This document shows positions 4,378-5,856 of a stretch of 5,856 nucleotides of DNA, piece by piece (position 1 is the stretch's first letter; the number at the start of each line of letters is the position of its first letter). Below the pieces are notes generated by a model, which saw nothing but the letters and a program-made list of their open reading frames with translations, did no database searches and was not told the origin of the DNA. Source of the DNA: Clostridiaceae bacterium (GTDB lineage: Bacteria; Bacillota; Clostridia; Saccharofermentanales; DTU023). The stretch covers positions 1-5,856 of the forward strand of contig DUUZ01000119.1 in assembly GCA_012841255.1 (NCBI GenBank), written 5' to 3'. The translations under genes and the position numbers were made by a program.

Positions 4378-5856
4378 ATGAACGATTACGATCAAAACGA
4401 ATCCCCCCGCGTCCGCAGGCCGTCGCTTTCAAACAGCCGGCCCCCGGCCAGACCGGCCGGCGACCGGACCCGGGTGCATTCCAAGTCTTCGGGGGCAAGG
4501 CCCCGGACGGCCGGACCGGCCAGTCCGCCTTCGGGCCGCAGGTTACCGCCGGATATCCGGGAAAGCAGCCGCTACAAGAAGAGCAAGAGAATGCTCCGCA
4601 AGAAGGTCAGCGGCCGCCCCTCCCGAAGCATGTCCGTGGTTTCTGTTCCGGGCGCCCTCTGGTCGGGCGTCAAAAAAGCTCTTCTTTTGATCACCGTCCT
4701 CCTTCTGGCCGCCATGGCCTTCATCGGGGGCAGCGGCCTGGGCATGCTGTCCGGCTACATTTCCACGGCCCGGCCCCTGGAAATCGTCGACATCAAAGAG
4801 ACTTACGAGGCCACCTATATCTACGACCGCAACGGATCGGAGATTGCGGTCCTGACCGGCTCCCAGAATATCCTGCGTGAGTACGTGCCCATCAGCATCA
4901 TCAAGAAAACCTATATCGACGATGCCTTCATCGCCATCGAGGACGAACGCTTCGAGACCCATAAGGGAATCGACCCCAAGCGGATCGCCAACTCCATCGG
5001 CAACATTTTCCTCAGTTTCGGCGGCGATACCCACGGGGCCTCCACTATCACCCAGCAGGTGGTCAAGATGATGTCGGGCGCCGATGACCGGTCGGCCCCG
5101 CGCAAAATCCAGGAGTGGGAACGGGCCATTGATCTGGAAAAACGCCTGGACAAGGACGGGATCATGGAGCTCTTTGTCAACATGGTTCCCATGGGCGGCC
5201 AGTATGTCGGGGTCCAGTCCGCGGCCAAGGCCTACTTCGGCAAGGATGTCTCGGAACTGGATCTGGCTGAATGCGCCTTCCTGGCCGGTATTCCCAACCT
5301 GCCCTCCATCTACAACCCGGCCACCGAGCACGGCAAGCGCAACGCTCTCCGGCGGATGCGGATCATCCTGGCCAAGATGCTGGAAACCGAAAAGATCACG
5401 GATGCCGAATACCAGGATGCCCTGAACCGGGAGCTGATCTTCGTGAGCAAGCAGGATACAGGCTCCGGCTCTTCAGTCAATTCCTATTTTGTGGATGCCG
5501 TCATCAATGAGGTCATCACCCAGCTCATGGTCCAGCGGGGCTATTCCTACCAGCTGGCCAGTGTCGCCGTCTACCAGCACGGCCTGACCATCGAGACGAC
5601 CATGGATCCGGAGATCCAGAAAATCGCTGAGGAAAGCTTCAAGAAGAAGGAACTCTTCTCGGCCAACTATGACGCCCTGCCCGACAGTCCCCAGATCCCC
5701 CAGGCCGGGGTCACCATCGTCTCCAACCAGGAGGACAGCATGGGGCAGATCGTGGCCATGGTGGGCGGTTTTGGCGAGAAGACCAGCAACATGATCTTCA
5801 ACCGGGCCACCCAGGCCTACCGGCAGCCCGGGTCTTCCATCAAGCCCATCCTGGTC
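4378..5856 (+). CDS. Class A penicillin-binding protein (PBP1A-type bifunctional transglycosylase/transpeptidase), 3'-truncated by window
   Basis: This enzyme polymerises lipid II glycan strands and cross-links stem peptides at the outer face of the membrane. 493 residues are visible and no stop occurs before the window edge. Residues 1-98 are a cytoplasmic Arg/Pro/Ser-rich, strongly basic tail, and about 99-123 form the single membrane anchor. The GT51 transglycosylase (about 150-325) has EDERFETHKGID with catalytic Glu188, GASTITQQ (Ser222-Gln227 for STITQQ), RKIQE with Glu246, and GVQSAAKAYFGK (from 278). The transpeptidase domain starts about 404 (TIETTMDPEIQ) and reaches RQPGSSIKP, where Ser486 and Lys489 form the SxxK catalytic pair. 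SxN and KTG motifs must lie beyond the window. ATG 4378 is chosen for the AAAGGG site and because the reading frame with family features is continuous from it. Several methionines between 70 and 110 are alternative starts if the tail is not translated. It is probably its own transcription unit. Confidence 0.95.
   Translation, partial: MNDYDQNESPRVRRPSLSNSRPPARPAGDRTRVHSKSSGARPRTAGPASPPSGRRLPPDIRESSRYKKSKRMLRKKVSGRPSRSMSVVSVPGALWSGVKKALLLITVLLLAAMAFIGGSGLGMLSGYISTARPLEIVDIKETYEATYIYDRNGSEIAVLTGSQNILREYVPISIIKKTYIDDAFIAIEDERFETHKGIDPKRIANSIGNIFLSFGGDTHGASTITQQVVKMMSGADDRSAPRKIQEWERAIDLEKRLDKDGIMELFVNMVPMGGQYVGVQSAAKAYFGKDVSELDLAECAFLAGIPNLPSIYNPATEHGKRNALRRMRIILAKMLETEKITDAEYQDALNRELIFVSKQDTGSGSSVNSYFVDAVINEVITQLMVQRGYSYQLASVAVYQHGLTIETTMDPEIQKIAEESFKKKELFSANYDALPDSPQIPQAGVTIVSNQEDSMGQIVAMVGGFGEKTSNMIFNRATQAYRQPGSSIKPILV

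Noticed and set aside
4370..4381. Minimal ATG-AAC-ATA-TGA open frame overlapping the PBP start codon
   Set aside because: The ribosome site is only 2 nt away, too close for initiation, and fits ATG 4378 better; probably a coincidence of sequence.
4195..4395. 66-codon minus-strand frame across the divergent intergenic region
   Set aside because: It would start with TTG inside the PBP gene, lacks a good ribosome site, covers the probable promoters, and resembles no known protein.
3752..4498. 248-codon minus-strand frame overlapping the DUF4234 gene in another frame
   Set aside because: The zinc ribbon and DUF4234 motifs are in the other frame; this one is a shadow that also runs across the intergenic region.
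4543..5331. 262-codon minus-strand frame opposite the PBP gene
   Set aside because: It is antisense to conserved GT51 motifs and its composition mirrors the PBP codons; no family resemblance.

Overview
This is a high-GC (roughly 60% by eye) bacterial chromosomal segment. It most likely comes from a Bacillota/Clostridia-type organism. Three things suggest this: a heterodimeric BmrC/BmrD (LmrC/LmrD)-type ABC exporter pair, the DUF2752 and zinc-ribbon/DUF4234 small membrane proteins, and a class A penicillin-binding protein with a long basic cytoplasmic N-terminus. This assignment is inference from gene content; there is no rRNA or tRNA gene to anchor it.

Layout. Positions 1-1361 (+) hold the 3' part of an ABC exporter half-transporter gene. 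Its stop overlaps the ATG of a second half-transporter gene (1358-3115, +). A DUF2752 membrane-protein gene (3121-3594, +) follows after 5 nt, so the three probably share a transcript. A zinc-ribbon/proline-rich/DUF4234 membrane-protein gene (3598-4170, -) converges on it, leaving only 3 nt between stop codons. The interval 4171-4377 is the only non-coding stretch. It is a divergent promoter region and also the leader of a class A PBP gene (4378 to beyond the right edge, +). That gene is open at the window edge; its transglycosylase domain and transpeptidase SxxK serine are both visible.

How the parts work together. The two ABC proteins should form one heterodimeric exporter. In one composite ATP site gene 1 supplies Asp in place of the catalytic Glu and gene 2 supplies a non-LSGGQ signature; the other site has canonical residues from both partners. 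The DUF2752 and DUF4234 proteins have no known function. The PBP polymerises and cross-links peptidoglycan and is probably an independent transcription unit.

Most notable non-gene signals. (1) A 10-bp perfect stem-loop lies inside the DUF2752 gene and, read on the minus strand, is followed by TTTT. It would make a terminator for the convergent DUF4234 gene about 170 nt past its stop, giving overlapping antisense 3' ends. (2) The first ABC nucleotide-binding domain carries a proline-rich insertion of about 45 residues. (3) The PBP leader has a hairpin-plus-T6 element and a small hairpin over its Shine-Dalgarno sequence. I see no mobile element, CRISPR array, RNA gene or clearly new multi-gene system here; most of the window looks like ordinary core and membrane functions.
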